A DNA stretch of 35,564 nucleotides from Clostridiales bacterium. Its GTDB lineage: Bacteria; Bacillota; Clostridia; Oscillospirales; Oscillospiraceae. The position numbers and the translations under genes were made by a program. Below, one piece after another: positions 18,578-28,059 of this stretch (position 1 is the stretch's first letter; each line of letters begins with the position of its first letter). The stretch spans positions 3,791 through 39,354 of the forward strand of contig JAAVHT010000015.1 of assembly GCA_014799565.1 (NCBI GenBank), in the 5' to 3' direction. The notes under the pieces are model-generated. The model searched no databases. It saw only the letters and a list, made by a program, of their open reading frames with translations, and had not been told where the DNA came from.

Positions 18578-19348
18578 ATGAAAGAGCTATTGTTGGCCCT
18601 ACCCGCCGGACGGGAGACCCGGGCGCGAAGCTTCGGACTGGCTCCGGCCCACATGGCATACCGGGTGGGAGCCGGCCCCAAGCTGCTGGGCATCCAACTG
18701 CCCCAGGGCCTGCGGGGCGGGCTGATGCAGGTGGACTGCGCCGGGTTCGATGGAGAGGGCGATCCGGTGGGCTGCTGCCGCCAGATCCTGGGCGAGTGCC
18801 GCCGCCGCTCCTTCCGGGGCATTGTGTGCGACTTCGAGGGGATGCCGGTGGGCTGTCTGGGCAAGCTGGTGGAGATTCTGGATCGCAACTGCGTTGCACA
18901 GGGCTGGGCGCTGTATGTCCCCGAGTGCTACGCCCCCCACGCCCCCCAGGCCCGGGTGCTGATCCCCTCGGCCCTGACCCACGGCACGCTGGAGCGCCGC
19001 CTGCGGGAGGCCGTGGGGCGGTACGGCGCTGAACGGACTGCCCTGGCGGTGGAGTGGGTGCGGGAGGACTTCCTTCTCCCCGCCCGGGGCAGGGGGGAGC
19101 CCATCTCCCGAGAGACGCTGGAGGAGATGCTCCGCCGCCTGGAGCCGGCAGTATTCCTCGACAAAGGGCTGTGCGCCCACTATTTCACCTATATGAAGGG
19201 CCCCCAGGCCCACTTTGTGCTGTTCGACACCCCCCGCTCCATCCGGGAAAAGCTAAACACGGCAAAGCGGCTGGAAATCGCGGCGGCCCTGTTGCCCCAG
19301 CCGGAGGTGGAAGACCATTTGGATGAGATTTTCGGGGCGGACGCATGA
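18578..19348 (+). CDS. hypothetical protein, possibly TIM-barrel/GH18-like
   Basis: 256-aa ORF, RBS AAGGGGGA, strong coding bias; RGIVCDFEG and TALAVEWVREDF segments hint at barrel strands. Confidence 0.65.
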   Translation: MKELLLALPAGRETRARSFGLAPAHMAYRVGAGPKLLGIQLPQGLRGGLMQVDCAGFDGEGDPVGCCRQILGECRRRSFRGIVCDFEGMPVGCLGKLVEILDRNCVAQGWALYVPECYAPHAPQARVLIPSALTHGTLERRLREAVGRYGAERTALAVEWVREDFLLPARGRGEPISRETLEEMLRRLEPAVFLDKGLCAHYFTYMKGPQAHFVLFDTPRSIREKLNTAKRLEIAAALLPQPEVEDHLDEIFGADA

Positions 19349-19383
19349 AAAACCCGGCCCCGCATCAGCGGGGCCGGGTTTTG
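19349..19383. terminator. bidirectional terminator
   Basis: AAAAACCCGGCCCCGCatcaGCGGGGCCGGGTTTT. Confidence 0.85.
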
Positions 19384-19387
19384 TCCA

Positions 19388-19927
19388 TCAAATTTCAGCC
19401 GCTTCAACTTCCCGGAGATGCTTTGCCAGTTCGGCGTGAAACGCGGCGTCCGCCTGGCGGCGGTTGGGCTGAACGCAGTCATCATACATCTTCTCGTACA
19501 GCCGCAGGAGCTGCTGGTTGGTGGTTTCCCGCCCCCGGACGATGTCCCGCAGGGCTTCAGCCTTGGCCTTCCCCGCAACGTCCTCCGGCTCATAGGGCGC
19601 GGTCTTGCCGCCTACACTCATCTGGGCCAGGTGGGTGAAGCCCTCCTTCAGATATTCCGTATCGCTCTGAAGGGCCGCGATCTGCTGGAGCAGCCAGCTC
19701 AGCTCTACTTTATCGTTCATTTCTGTGACCTCCAAAATTGTATTTGGCGGGCACGCAAGGCATATCATATGTTCCGAAATGAAGCGTGCCCTGCCGTTTT
19801 TGACCAGACCTCTGGCTCGTTTGGGCCAGGTCGCTTCGTATTCATTGCCCTGCTCATCGACGACGCGAATGTTTTTTCCGATGGGTGTCATCCCCCTGTC
19901 TGGAATGTTCGCAGGTGTTTTGGACAC
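19388..19927 (-). CDS. small protein with PLMP/RRXRR-like N-terminal domain and coiled-coil C-terminus
   Basis: NIRVVDEQGNEYEATWPKRARGLVKNGRARFISEHMICLACPPNTI... Start ambiguous: GTG 19927 or ATG 19891. Confidence 0.65.
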   Translation of the reverse strand: MSKTPANIPDRGMTPIGKNIRVVDEQGNEYEATWPKRARGLVKNGRARFISEHMICLACPPNTILEVTEMNDKVELSWLLQQIAALQSDTEYLKEGFTHLAQMSVGGKTAPYEPEDVAGKAKAEALRDIVRGRETTNQQLLRLYEKMYDDCVQPNRRQADAAFHAELAKHLREVEAAEI

Positions 19928-19964
19928 CGTTTTTTGTGATGGGTGTCAGCCCCAGTCCAAAGCC

Positions 19965-19993
19965 AGTATACTGCCCAAGGCTTGGCTTGTCAA
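19965..19993 (-). promoter_or_regulatory. sigma-A promoter of the RRXRR-like gene
   Basis: Minus strand TTGACA-17 bp-TATACT. Confidence 0.8.
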
Positions 19994-20015
19994 GTAGGTT
20001 GGCCTATGTTATACT
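19987..20015 (+). promoter_or_regulatory. sigma-A promoter of niaR
   Basis: TTGTCA-17 bp-TATACT; -35 overlaps the divergent -35. Confidence 0.75.
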
Positions 20016-20056
20016 TGTCAAAACACGAACCAGCACCGCTGAAAGGAGCCTGCCCC

Positions 20057-20566
20057 ATGAACACATCGGAGCGCCGCCAGCGCATCTTGGAATATCTGAA
20101 GGGGGCTGACCGCCCTCTGTCTGCCACCGCTCTGGCCCAAAAGCTGGCGGTGAGCCGCCAGATCATTGTGGGGGACGTTGCCCTGCTCCGGGCGGCGGGG
20201 GAGGGGATCATCGCCACCCCCCGGGGCTATGTGCTGGAGCGCCCCCGGACGGGCGTGGTGGGCACCGTGGCCTGCCTGCACAGCGGCGAAGACATGGAGC
20301 GGGAGCTGACGCTGATGGTGGATCAGGGCTGCACGGTGGAAAACGTCATCGTGGAACACCCGGTGTACGGTCAGCTCACCGGGCCGCTGGAGCTCTCCTC
20401 CCGGTATGATATCTCTGAGTTTATACGAAAAGTTGAAAAAAACGCCGCCCGACCTCTGTCGGCGCTGACAGACGGCATCCATCTGCACACCCTGCGCTGT
20501 CCCGACCAGGAGACCCTTGACCGGACGGTGGCCGCATTGGAGCGGGAAGGATTTTTGGTGAGATAG
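20057..20566 (+). CDS. niaR: NiaR-type transcriptional repressor (HTH + 3H domain), NAD metabolism
   Basis: MNTSERRQRILEYLKGADRPLSATALAQKLAVSRQIIVGDVALLRAAGEGIIATPRGY, then 3H domain (VEHPVYGQL, DGIHLHTL). Start at 20057. Confidence 0.9.
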   Translation: MNTSERRQRILEYLKGADRPLSATALAQKLAVSRQIIVGDVALLRAAGEGIIATPRGYVLERPRTGVVGTVACLHSGEDMERELTLMVDQGCTVENVIVEHPVYGQLTGPLELSSRYDISEFIRKVEKNAARPLSALTDGIHLHTLRCPDQETLDRTVAALEREGFLVR

Positions 20567-20570
20567 GCTA

Positions 20571-20598
20571 TTGACATTTTCGTCCCAGCCTGTATAAT
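20571..20598 (+). promoter_or_regulatory. sigma-A promoter of the PTS EIIC-like gene
   Basis: TTGACA-16 bp-TATAAT. Confidence 0.85.
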
Positions 20599-20632
20599 AG
20601 TCCGCACAGGTGTCAAGACACCTGTGCGGACT
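20599..20632. promoter_or_regulatory. perfect palindrome adjoining the -10 box; candidate NiaR operator
   Basis: AGTCCGCACAGGTGTC-AA-GACACCTGTGCGGACT, 16-bp perfect arms starting immediately after TATAAT. Confidence 0.7.
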
Positions 20633-20659
20633 TACTTTTTGAGGTTGAAGGTGTGAAAA

Positions 20660-21760
20660 ATGGAAAAGCTCAAAGCGTTTCTGAAACGCAAGGACATCGT
20701 CATCTCCGGCAGGCGCTACGGCATCGATGCCCTGGGGGCCATGGCCCAGGGCCTGTTCTGTTCACTGCTCATCGGCACCATTGTGAAAACGCTGGGAGAA
20801 AAGACGGGACTGCAATTTTTAGTGGATGTGGGCAGCTACGCCTCCGCCATGAGCGGCGCGGCCATGGCCATTGCCATCGGCTGGGCGCTGAAGGCTCCTC
20901 CGCTGGTGCTGTTTTCCCTGGCCACGGTGGGCTACGCCGCCAACGCCCTGGGCAGCACCAGCCTGGTCGAAGGCTGGACGGGCTCCGGCGGGCCGCTGGC
21001 GGTGCTGTTCATCGCCATCATCGCCGCCGAGTTTGGCAAAGCCGTGTCTAAAGAGACGAAAATCGACATCCTGGTCACCCCGCTGGTGACGATCCTGATC
21101 GGCGTGGGCCTGTCCGCCCTGATTGCCCCCGCCATCGGAACCGCCGCCACCGCCATCGGAAACATCATCATGTGGGCCACCGATTTGCAGCCCTTCTTTA
21201 TGGGTATCATCGTCAGCGTGGTCATTGGCATGGCGCTGACCCTGCCCATCTCCTCCGCAGCCATCTGCGCCGCCTTTGGCCTGACGGGGCTGGCCGGTGG
21301 CGCGGCGGTGGCGGGCTGCTGTGCCAACATGGTGGGCTTCGCTGTGCTGTCCTTTAAGGAAAACCGCTGGGGTGGGCTGGTGAGCCAGGGGATTGGCACC
21401 TCCATGCTGCAAATGGGCAATATAGTGAAGAACCCCCGGATCTGGCTGCCCGCTATTTTGACCTCCGCCATCACGGGGCCCATCGCCACCTGCGTGTTCC
21501 GGCTGGAGATGAACGGCTCCCCGGTGTCCGCCGGCATGGGCACCTGCGGGCTGGTGGGGCAGATCGGCGTATGGACGGGCTGGCTGTCCCCCAGCGAGAA
21601 GGCCATTGCCAACGGCGCTGTGGCCATTACGCCGGGCGTGTTTGAGTGGATCGGGCTGATCCTGATTTCTTTTGTTCTCCCGGCGGTGCTGTGTTGGGCC
21701 TTCGGCATCCTGTTCCGAAACATCGGGTGGATCAAGGAAGGCGACCTGAAGCTGGATTAA
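20660..21760 (+). CDS. PTS_EIIC_2-like integral membrane transporter
   Basis: About 8-10 hydrophobic segments; MAQGLFCSLLIGTIVKTLGEKTG, GLAGGAAVAGCCANMVGFAVLSFKENRWGGLVSQGIGTSMLQMGN. No EIIA/EIIB domain visible. Confidence 0.8.
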   Translation: MEKLKAFLKRKDIVISGRRYGIDALGAMAQGLFCSLLIGTIVKTLGEKTGLQFLVDVGSYASAMSGAAMAIAIGWALKAPPLVLFSLATVGYAANALGSTSLVEGWTGSGGPLAVLFIAIIAAEFGKAVSKETKIDILVTPLVTILIGVGLSALIAPAIGTAATAIGNIIMWATDLQPFFMGIIVSVVIGMALTLPISSAAICAAFGLTGLAGGAAVAGCCANMVGFAVLSFKENRWGGLVSQGIGTSMLQMGNIVKNPRIWLPAILTSAITGPIATCVFRLEMNGSPVSAGMGTCGLVGQIGVWTGWLSPSEKAIANGAVAITPGVFEWIGLILISFVLPAVLCWAFGILFRNIGWIKEGDLKLD

Positions 21761-21776
21761 GCCTAATAGGAATAGA

Positions 21777-21808
21777 AAAACCCCCGCCCGATGGGCGGGG
21801 GTTTTTGA
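21777..21808. terminator. bidirectional terminator between the transporter and tuf
   Basis: AAAAACCCCCGCCCgatGGGCGGGGGTTTTTG. Confidence 0.92.
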
Positions 21809-21816
21809 TTGATCGC

Positions 21817-23022
<1,206 letters not shown>

Positions 23023-23120
23023 TTTGGGTTTTCCTCCTTGTACTTGTTAAATAATAATTTCAGGCAAATAGGATTATGGGCCTATTTTATCCTATGGCGG
23101 AAGAAATTGCAACTAAAATT

Positions 23121-25226
23121 TTAGTCCTCTTTCCGTCCGCGCTGGGCGATGATCTTTTCAGCGATGTTCTTGGGAATCTCCACGTAGCTGTGGGGCTCCA
23201 TGGTGTACTGGCCGCGGCCCTGAGTGCGGGAGCGCAGGTCAGTGGCGTAGCCGAACATCTCGGACAGGGGAACCAGGGCGTCGATCTGCTGGGCGCCGGG
23301 CCGGGCCTCCTGGCCCAGGATCTGGCCGCGGCGAGAGGTCAGGTCGCCGATAACGTTGCCCAGATACTCCTCGGGGGCGATGACGGAAACCTTCATGATG
23401 GGCTCCAGCAGGCAGGCCCCGGCCTTGCGGCAGGCCTCCTTGAAGGCCATGGAGCCGGCGATCTTGAACGCCATTTCAGAGGAGTCCACCTCGTGGTAGG
23501 AGCCGAAGGTCAGGTGAACCTTCACGTCTACCACCGGGTAACCGGCCATGACGCCGGCCTGCATGGCTCCCTGGATACCGGCGTCCACCGCGGGGATAAA
23601 CTCCTTGGGGATGACGCCGCCGGTGATCTCGTTGAGGAACTCATAGCCCTTGCCGGGTTCGTTGGGCTCCACGGTGATGACCACGTGGCCGTACTGGCCC
23701 TTACCGCCGGACTGGCGGGCGTACTTGGTGTCCTGCTTGACGGTCTGCTTGATGGTCTCCTTATAGGCCACCTGAGGCGCGCCTACGTTGGCCTCCACCT
23801 TGTACTCACGCAGCAGACGATCCACGATGATCTCCAGATGGAGCTCGCCCATGCCGGCGATGATGGTCTGACCCGTCTCCTCGTCGGTGTAGGTCTTGAA
23901 GGTGGGATCCTCCTCGGCCAGCTTCATCAGGGCGATGCCCATCTTCTCCTGGCCGGCCTTGGTCTTGGGCTCGATGGCCACGCGGATCACGGGCTCGGGG
24001 AACTCCATGGACTCCAGGATGACCGGGTGCTTTTCGTCGCAGAGAGTGTCGCCGGTGGTGGAATTCTTCAGGCCGATGACGGCGGCGATGTCGCCGGAGT
24101 AAACGGTCTCGATGTCCTCTCGGTGGTTGGCGTGCATCTGAAGGATGCGGCCGATGCGCTCCTTCTGCTTCTTGGTGGAGTTAAGCACCTGGGTGCCGGT
24201 GTTCAGCGTGCCGGAATAGACACGGATGAAGGACAGCCGGCCCACAAAGGGATCGGTGGCGATCTTGAAGGCCAGGGCGGAGAAGGGCTCGTCATCGGAG
24301 GACGGCCGCTCCTCTTCCTCCTCGGTCTCAGGGTTGACGCCCTTGATGGGGGGAATGTCGGTGGGGGCGGGCATATAGTCCACAATCGCGTCCAGCAGCT
24401 TCTGCACGCCCTTGTTCTTGTAGGACGTGCCGCACACCACGGGAACCATCAGGTTGTCGATGGTGCCCTTGCGGATGGCCCGGCGCAGCAGCTCCTGGGG
24501 GATCTCCTTCTCCTCCAGGGCCAGCTCCATGATCTCCTCGTCGATGTCGGCGCAGGCGTCCACCAGCTTGGTGCGGTACTCCTGGGCCAGCTCCAGCATA
24601 TCCGCGGGAATTTCCTCCACGCGCATATCCTTGCCCAGATCGTCGTAGTAGATATCGGCGTCCATCTCCACCAGGTCGATGATACCCTTGAAGGTCTCCT
24701 CCTTACCGATGGGGAGCTGGATGGGCACGGCGTTGGCCTTGAGCCGGTCGTGGATCATGTTGAGCACGTTGTAGAAGTCGGCGCCCATGATGTCCATCTT
24801 GTTGACGTAGATCATGCGGGGCACCTTGTAGTGATCCGCCTGACGCCACACTGTCTCGGACTGGGGCTCCACGCCGCCCTTGGCGCACATGACGGTGACA
24901 GAGCCGTCCAGCACGCGCAGGGAGCGCTCCACCTCTACGGTGAAGTCCACGTGACCCGGGGTGTCGATGATGTTGATCCGGGTCTGGGGGAACTGATCCT
25001 TAGTGCCCTTCCAGTAGCAGGTGGTGGCGGCGGAGGTGATGGTGATGCCGCGCTCCTGCTCCTGAGCCATCCAGTCCATGGTGGCGGTGCCGTCATGGGT
25101 CTCGCCGATCTTGTAGTTCACGCCGGTGTAGTACAGGATGCGCTCGGTGGTGGTGGTCTTACCGGCGTCGATGTGGGCCATGATGCCGATATTGCGGGTA
25201 TTTTCGAGAGATACTTTTCTTGCCAT
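23121..25226 (-). CDS. fusA: elongation factor G
   Basis: [60 protein letters not shown]. Confidence 0.99.
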   Translation of the reverse strand: MARKVSLENTRNIGIMAHIDAGKTTTTERILYYTGVNYKIGETHDGTATMDWMAQEQERGITITSAATTCYWKGTKDQFPQTRINIIDTPGHVDFTVEVERSLRVLDGSVTVMCAKGGVEPQSETVWRQADHYKVPRMIYVNKMDIMGADFYNVLNMIHDRLKANAVPIQLPIGKEETFKGIIDLVEMDADIYYDDLGKDMRVEEIPADMLELAQEYRTKLVDACADIDEEIMELALEEKEIPQELLRRAIRKGTIDNLMVPVVCGTSYKNKGVQKLLDAIVDYMPAPTDIPPIKGVNPETEEEEERPSSDDEPFSALAFKIATDPFVGRLSFIRVYSGTLNTGTQVLNSTKKQKERIGRILQMHANHREDIETVYSGDIAAVIGLKNSTTGDTLCDEKHPVILESMEFPEPVIRVAIEPKTKAGQEKMGIALMKLAEEDPTFKTYTDEETGQTIIAGMGELHLEIIVDRLLREYKVEANVGAPQVAYKETIKQTVKQDTKYARQSGGKGQYGHVVITVEPNEPGKGYEFLNEITGGVIPKEFIPAVDAGIQGAMQAGVMAGYPVVDVKVHLTFGSYHEVDSSEMAFKIAGSMAFKEACRKAGACLLEPIMKVSVIAPEEYLGNVIGDLTSRRGQILGQEARPGAQQIDALVPLSEMFGYATDLRSRTQGRGQYTMEPHSYVEIPKNIAEKIIAQRGRKED

Positions 25227-25249
25227 ATTGGTTCAGGTTGCCTCCGTCC

Positions 25250-25720
25250 TTACCAGCGGTAGTGGGCGAACGCCTTGTTGGCCTCGGCCATCTTATGGGT
25301 ATCCTCGCGCTTCTTCACGGCGGAACCCGTGTTGTTGGCGGCGTCCATGATCTCACCGGCCAGGCGCTCCTTCATGGTCTTCTCGCCGCGGTTGCGGGCA
25401 TAAGTGGTCAGCCAGCGCAGACCCAGGGTCTGACGGCGCTCGGGCCGAACCTCCATGGGAACCTGATAAGTGGAGCCGCCCACACGGCGGGACTTGGTCT
25501 CCAGGGAAGGCATGATGTTTTCGATCGCGGTGGTAAAGACCTCCAGGGGCTCTTTACCGGTCTTGTCTTTGATGATGTCAAAGGCACCGTAGACGACCTT
25601 CTGGGCTACGCCCTTCTTGCCGTCCAGCATGATGCTGTTGACGAGCTTAGTGACTAAGACGGAATTATACAGCGGGTCGGGCAGAACTTCCCGCTTGGGT
25701 ACGTTTCCTCTTCTGGGCAC
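25250..25720 (-). CDS. rpsG: 30S ribosomal protein S7
   Basis: [37 protein letters not shown]... Confidence 0.99.
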   Translation of the reverse strand: MPRRGNVPKREVLPDPLYNSVLVTKLVNSIMLDGKKGVAQKVVYGAFDIIKDKTGKEPLEVFTTAIENIMPSLETKSRRVGGSTYQVPMEVRPERRQTLGLRWLTTYARNRGEKTMKERLAGEIMDAANNTGSAVKKREDTHKMAEANKAFAHYRW

Positions 25721-25903
25721 TTCGCTTCCCTCCTTCTTATGAAATAGAAATCATAGGTACTCGAAGTTTTGGCCGCGTTTGACGGCGGCTCAAACATCTC
25801 CGTACAATGCCTGTCCGAGGCTTACCCGTATATTATAGGTAAACGCCCGGCAAGGCAATTTGCCTTGCGCGTGTGCGCAAAACTCGTTGTGGGTCGAAGA
25901 AAA

Positions 25904-26326
25904 TTACTTCTTCTTGGCCTTGGGCCGCTTGGCGCCGTACTTGGAGCGGGCCTGCATACGGCCGTTGACGCCCTGGGTGTCCAGCGTGCCGCGGATGATG
26001 TGGTAACGAACGCCGGGCAGATCCTTGACACGGCCGCCGCGGATCATAACCACGGAGTGCTCCTGCAGATTGTGGCCCACGCCGGGGATATAGGCGGTGA
26101 CCTCGTAGCCGTTGGTCAGGCGCACACGGGCGATCTTACGCAGCGCGGAGTTCGGCTTCTTCGGGGTGGAAGTACGAACGGCGGTGCACACACCACGCTT
26201 CTGGGGAGAGGGCAGGTCGGTCTCCTTGTTCTTCAGGGTGTTCAGACCGTGCTGCATGGCGGGAGAGTTGGACTTGTAGGTGCTCTTCTCGCGGCCCTTG
26301 CGGACCAGTTGGTTAAAAGTAGGCAT
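25904..26326 (-). CDS. rpsL: 30S ribosomal protein S12
   Basis: [14 protein letters not shown]..., [52 protein letters not shown]. Confidence 0.99.
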   Translation of the reverse strand: MPTFNQLVRKGREKSTYKSNSPAMQHGLNTLKNKETDLPSPQKRGVCTAVRTSTPKKPNSALRKIARVRLTNGYEVTAYIPGVGHNLQEHSVVMIRGGRVKDLPGVRYHIIRGTLDTQGVNGRMQARSKYGAKRPKAKKK

Positions 26327-26397
26327 GATTTTCCTCCTTTCAATGAATATATATTTTAACGAACCATCCGAAGATTATTCGCTAAAACCGGAAAAAT

Positions 26398-26637
26398 TTA
26401 CACGATGGCGGCCACCGAGGCCCCCACGGCGATGCCGCAGGCGCGTCCCAGGGCCTTCATGGTGTCGGCCCAGACAACCTCCACGCCCGCCTCTTGGGCT
26501 TGGTGCTCCAAGGGCTGGGTGAGCTGGGGATCGGCGTCCTTCGCCAGGTACAGGCGCTTGGCCTGGCCGCTTGCCAGAGCCCGGCGAACCTGTTTGACGC
26601 CCACCACCTTGTCTGCGCGGGTCAGTTCATTCAGCAT
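26398..26637 (-). CDS. L7Ae/YbxF-like ribosomal protein family
   Basis: VVGVKQVRRALASGQAKRLYLAKDADPQLTQPLEHQAQEAGVEVVWADTMKALGRACGIAVGASVAAIV; immediately upstream of rpsL. Confidence 0.9.
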   Translation of the reverse strand: MLNELTRADKVVGVKQVRRALASGQAKRLYLAKDADPQLTQPLEHQAQEAGVEVVWADTMKALGRACGIAVGASVAAIV

Positions 26638-26675
26638 CAGGTGGGCCTCCTTTTGGCGTATCAGCGCAATTTGAA

Positions 26676-26704
26676 ATTATAGCATAGAGTTTTGTCTCCG
26701 TCAA
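26676..26704 (-). promoter_or_regulatory. sigma-A promoter of the str operon
   Basis: Minus strand TTGACG-17 bp-TATAAT. Confidence 0.82.
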
Positions 26705-26740
26705 GCAGATTTTACCCTTTTTATCCGTCATTTCCAATAA

Positions 26741-26774
26741 AAAAGAGGGGGCGGCGGGCAAAACCCGCCGCCCT
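26741..26774 (-). terminator. rho-independent terminator of the tandem-GNAT gene
   Basis: Minus strand GGGCGGCGGGttttgCCCGCCGCCCCCTCTTTTTT. Confidence 0.88.
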
Positions 26775-26798
26775 TTGTGCAATTTCAGTCTCCGGCGG

Positions 26799-27878
26799 TC
26801 AGTTCACCGCCATCACCAGCACCTGGCAGGGATTCCAGGCGTCCCACAGGGTGGGGAAGCACTCCAGCTCGGTAAAGCCCACCGCTCGGTAAAAGGCGTT
26901 GGTGCGGTCATACTCCGGATAGTGTCCCTCCTGGACGGTCTTGACCTGGAGGAAGGCGTAGTCCCGCTCTTTGGCATAGCGGTACAGCGCCCGGAACAGC
27001 CGCCGGCCCAGCCCGTTCCGGTGGTGTTCCGGACAGACGCCCATGACGTAGATCTCCGCCGTTTTCGGGGCGGTCTCCTTGAGGGCGGCGAAGCCCACGG
27101 CTTTGCCGCCCTCCACCGCCGCCCAGAAGGGCAGCTCCCGGCTGACGCGGACATATTCCGCCGTGCTGTCCGGCAGGCCGAACCAGTCGGGCAGGTCGGC
27201 CAGCACCGACGCGGCGATGGCCGCCTTTTCCTCCGGGTTCTCCTCCATGCGGATGCAGGCTCCGTCCCGCTGCCCGGCGCAGTACGCCTCGAACGCCGCC
27301 CGATCCAGTTGGAAGGTCAGAGCGTCGTAGGTGCCGCCCCGAACCTGCCGGATGCCAACTTTGCGGCGGCACTCCCGGAAGCCCAGCTTTTCCGCCAGGG
27401 CAATCATGCGGAAATTACCCGACCAGGTCTGGGTGTACAGGTCGGTATAACCCCCGTCCAGGTGGTAACGGATGAACGCGGCCAGCGCCTGGGTTCCCCA
27501 GCCGCCGTTCCAGTAGGCGGGTTCGCAGATCTCGATACCTACCGCCCAACGGGCCCTCCTGCGCTCCTCCTCGGTTTCGGGAGCCTTTTCCAGCCAGCTG
27601 CAGTCCTCATCAATGCAGTAGCAGTTCACCGCGCCGAGATGGACGCCGTCCGCGGTGTCGATTTCCAGGCTCCGGCGGCGGGCCGGCTTGGGCTTCGCCA
27701 GCCATTCCAGCTCCTTTTTGCGGTGGGCCTCCGGATCGAAGTCCTGCAGTTCCTCCTCCGTCTCCCAGGGGGCGTCCCACAGGGCCCATTCGGTCTGGGT
27801 TGTGTTCCAGCGGATTTCATCGTCGATGTCGCCCTCCCGCATATCCCGCAGGATGATGTTTTGGTGCTTGATTTCCAT
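26799..27878 (-). CDS. tandem GNAT-domain acetyltransferase (RimJ/RimL-like N-terminal, classic GNAT C-terminal)
   Basis: N-terminal WNGGWGTQALAAFIRYHL...LAEKLGFRECRRK; C-terminal VMGVCPEHHRNGLGRRLFRALYRYAKE...NAFYRAVGF. Confidence 0.88.
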   Translation of the reverse strand: MEIKHQNIILRDMREGDIDDEIRWNTTQTEWALWDAPWETEEELQDFDPEAHRKKELEWLAKPKPARRRSLEIDTADGVHLGAVNCYCIDEDCSWLEKAPETEEERRRARWAVGIEICEPAYWNGGWGTQALAAFIRYHLDGGYTDLYTQTWSGNFRMIALAEKLGFRECRRKVGIRQVRGGTYDALTFQLDRAAFEAYCAGQRDGACIRMEENPEEKAAIAASVLADLPDWFGLPDSTAEYVRVSRELPFWAAVEGGKAVGFAALKETAPKTAEIYVMGVCPEHHRNGLGRRLFRALYRYAKERDYAFLQVKTVQEGHYPEYDRTNAFYRAVGFTELECFPTLWDAWNPCQVLVMAVN

Positions 27879-27997
27879 GCTTGCAGATTTCCTCCAAATT
27901 TGATTTGGAGGGCGGATTTATCGGGCGCAGGCCCTCCAGCCGCGCGCGTTGTTCCTTTTCATAATTGGTATCTTCCCCTTTCTTTCAAGATGCCAAT

Positions 27998-28026
27998 ATC
28001 ATACCACAGCCCCTGTCAAAAGACAA
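27998..28026 (-). promoter_or_regulatory. promoter of the tandem-GNAT gene
   Basis: Minus strand TTGTCT-17 bp-TATGAT. Confidence 0.5.
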
Positions 28027-28059
28027 GAAGGAGGCCGCGGGATTGCCCGCGGCCTCCTT
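28027..28059 (-). terminator. terminator of the XRE/TPR regulator
   Basis: Minus strand AAGGAGGCCGCGGGcaatCCCGCGGCCTCCTT followed by a T-rich tract. Confidence 0.8.

Noticed and set aside
19388-19927. RRXRR-like protein considered as an IscB/OMEGA nuclease locus
   Set aside because: No RuvC or HNH domain and no adjacent recognisable omegaRNA or transposon ends.
20599-20632. Palindrome read as a niaR terminator
   Set aside because: Only a weak, offset T tract (acttacttttt) follows, and it sits immediately downstream of a strong -10 box, so an operator is more likely; a dual role is not excluded.
23076-25262. 728-aa plus-strand ORF antisense to fusA
   Set aside because: Mirror-frame artefact of a highly biased essential gene; no domain motifs.
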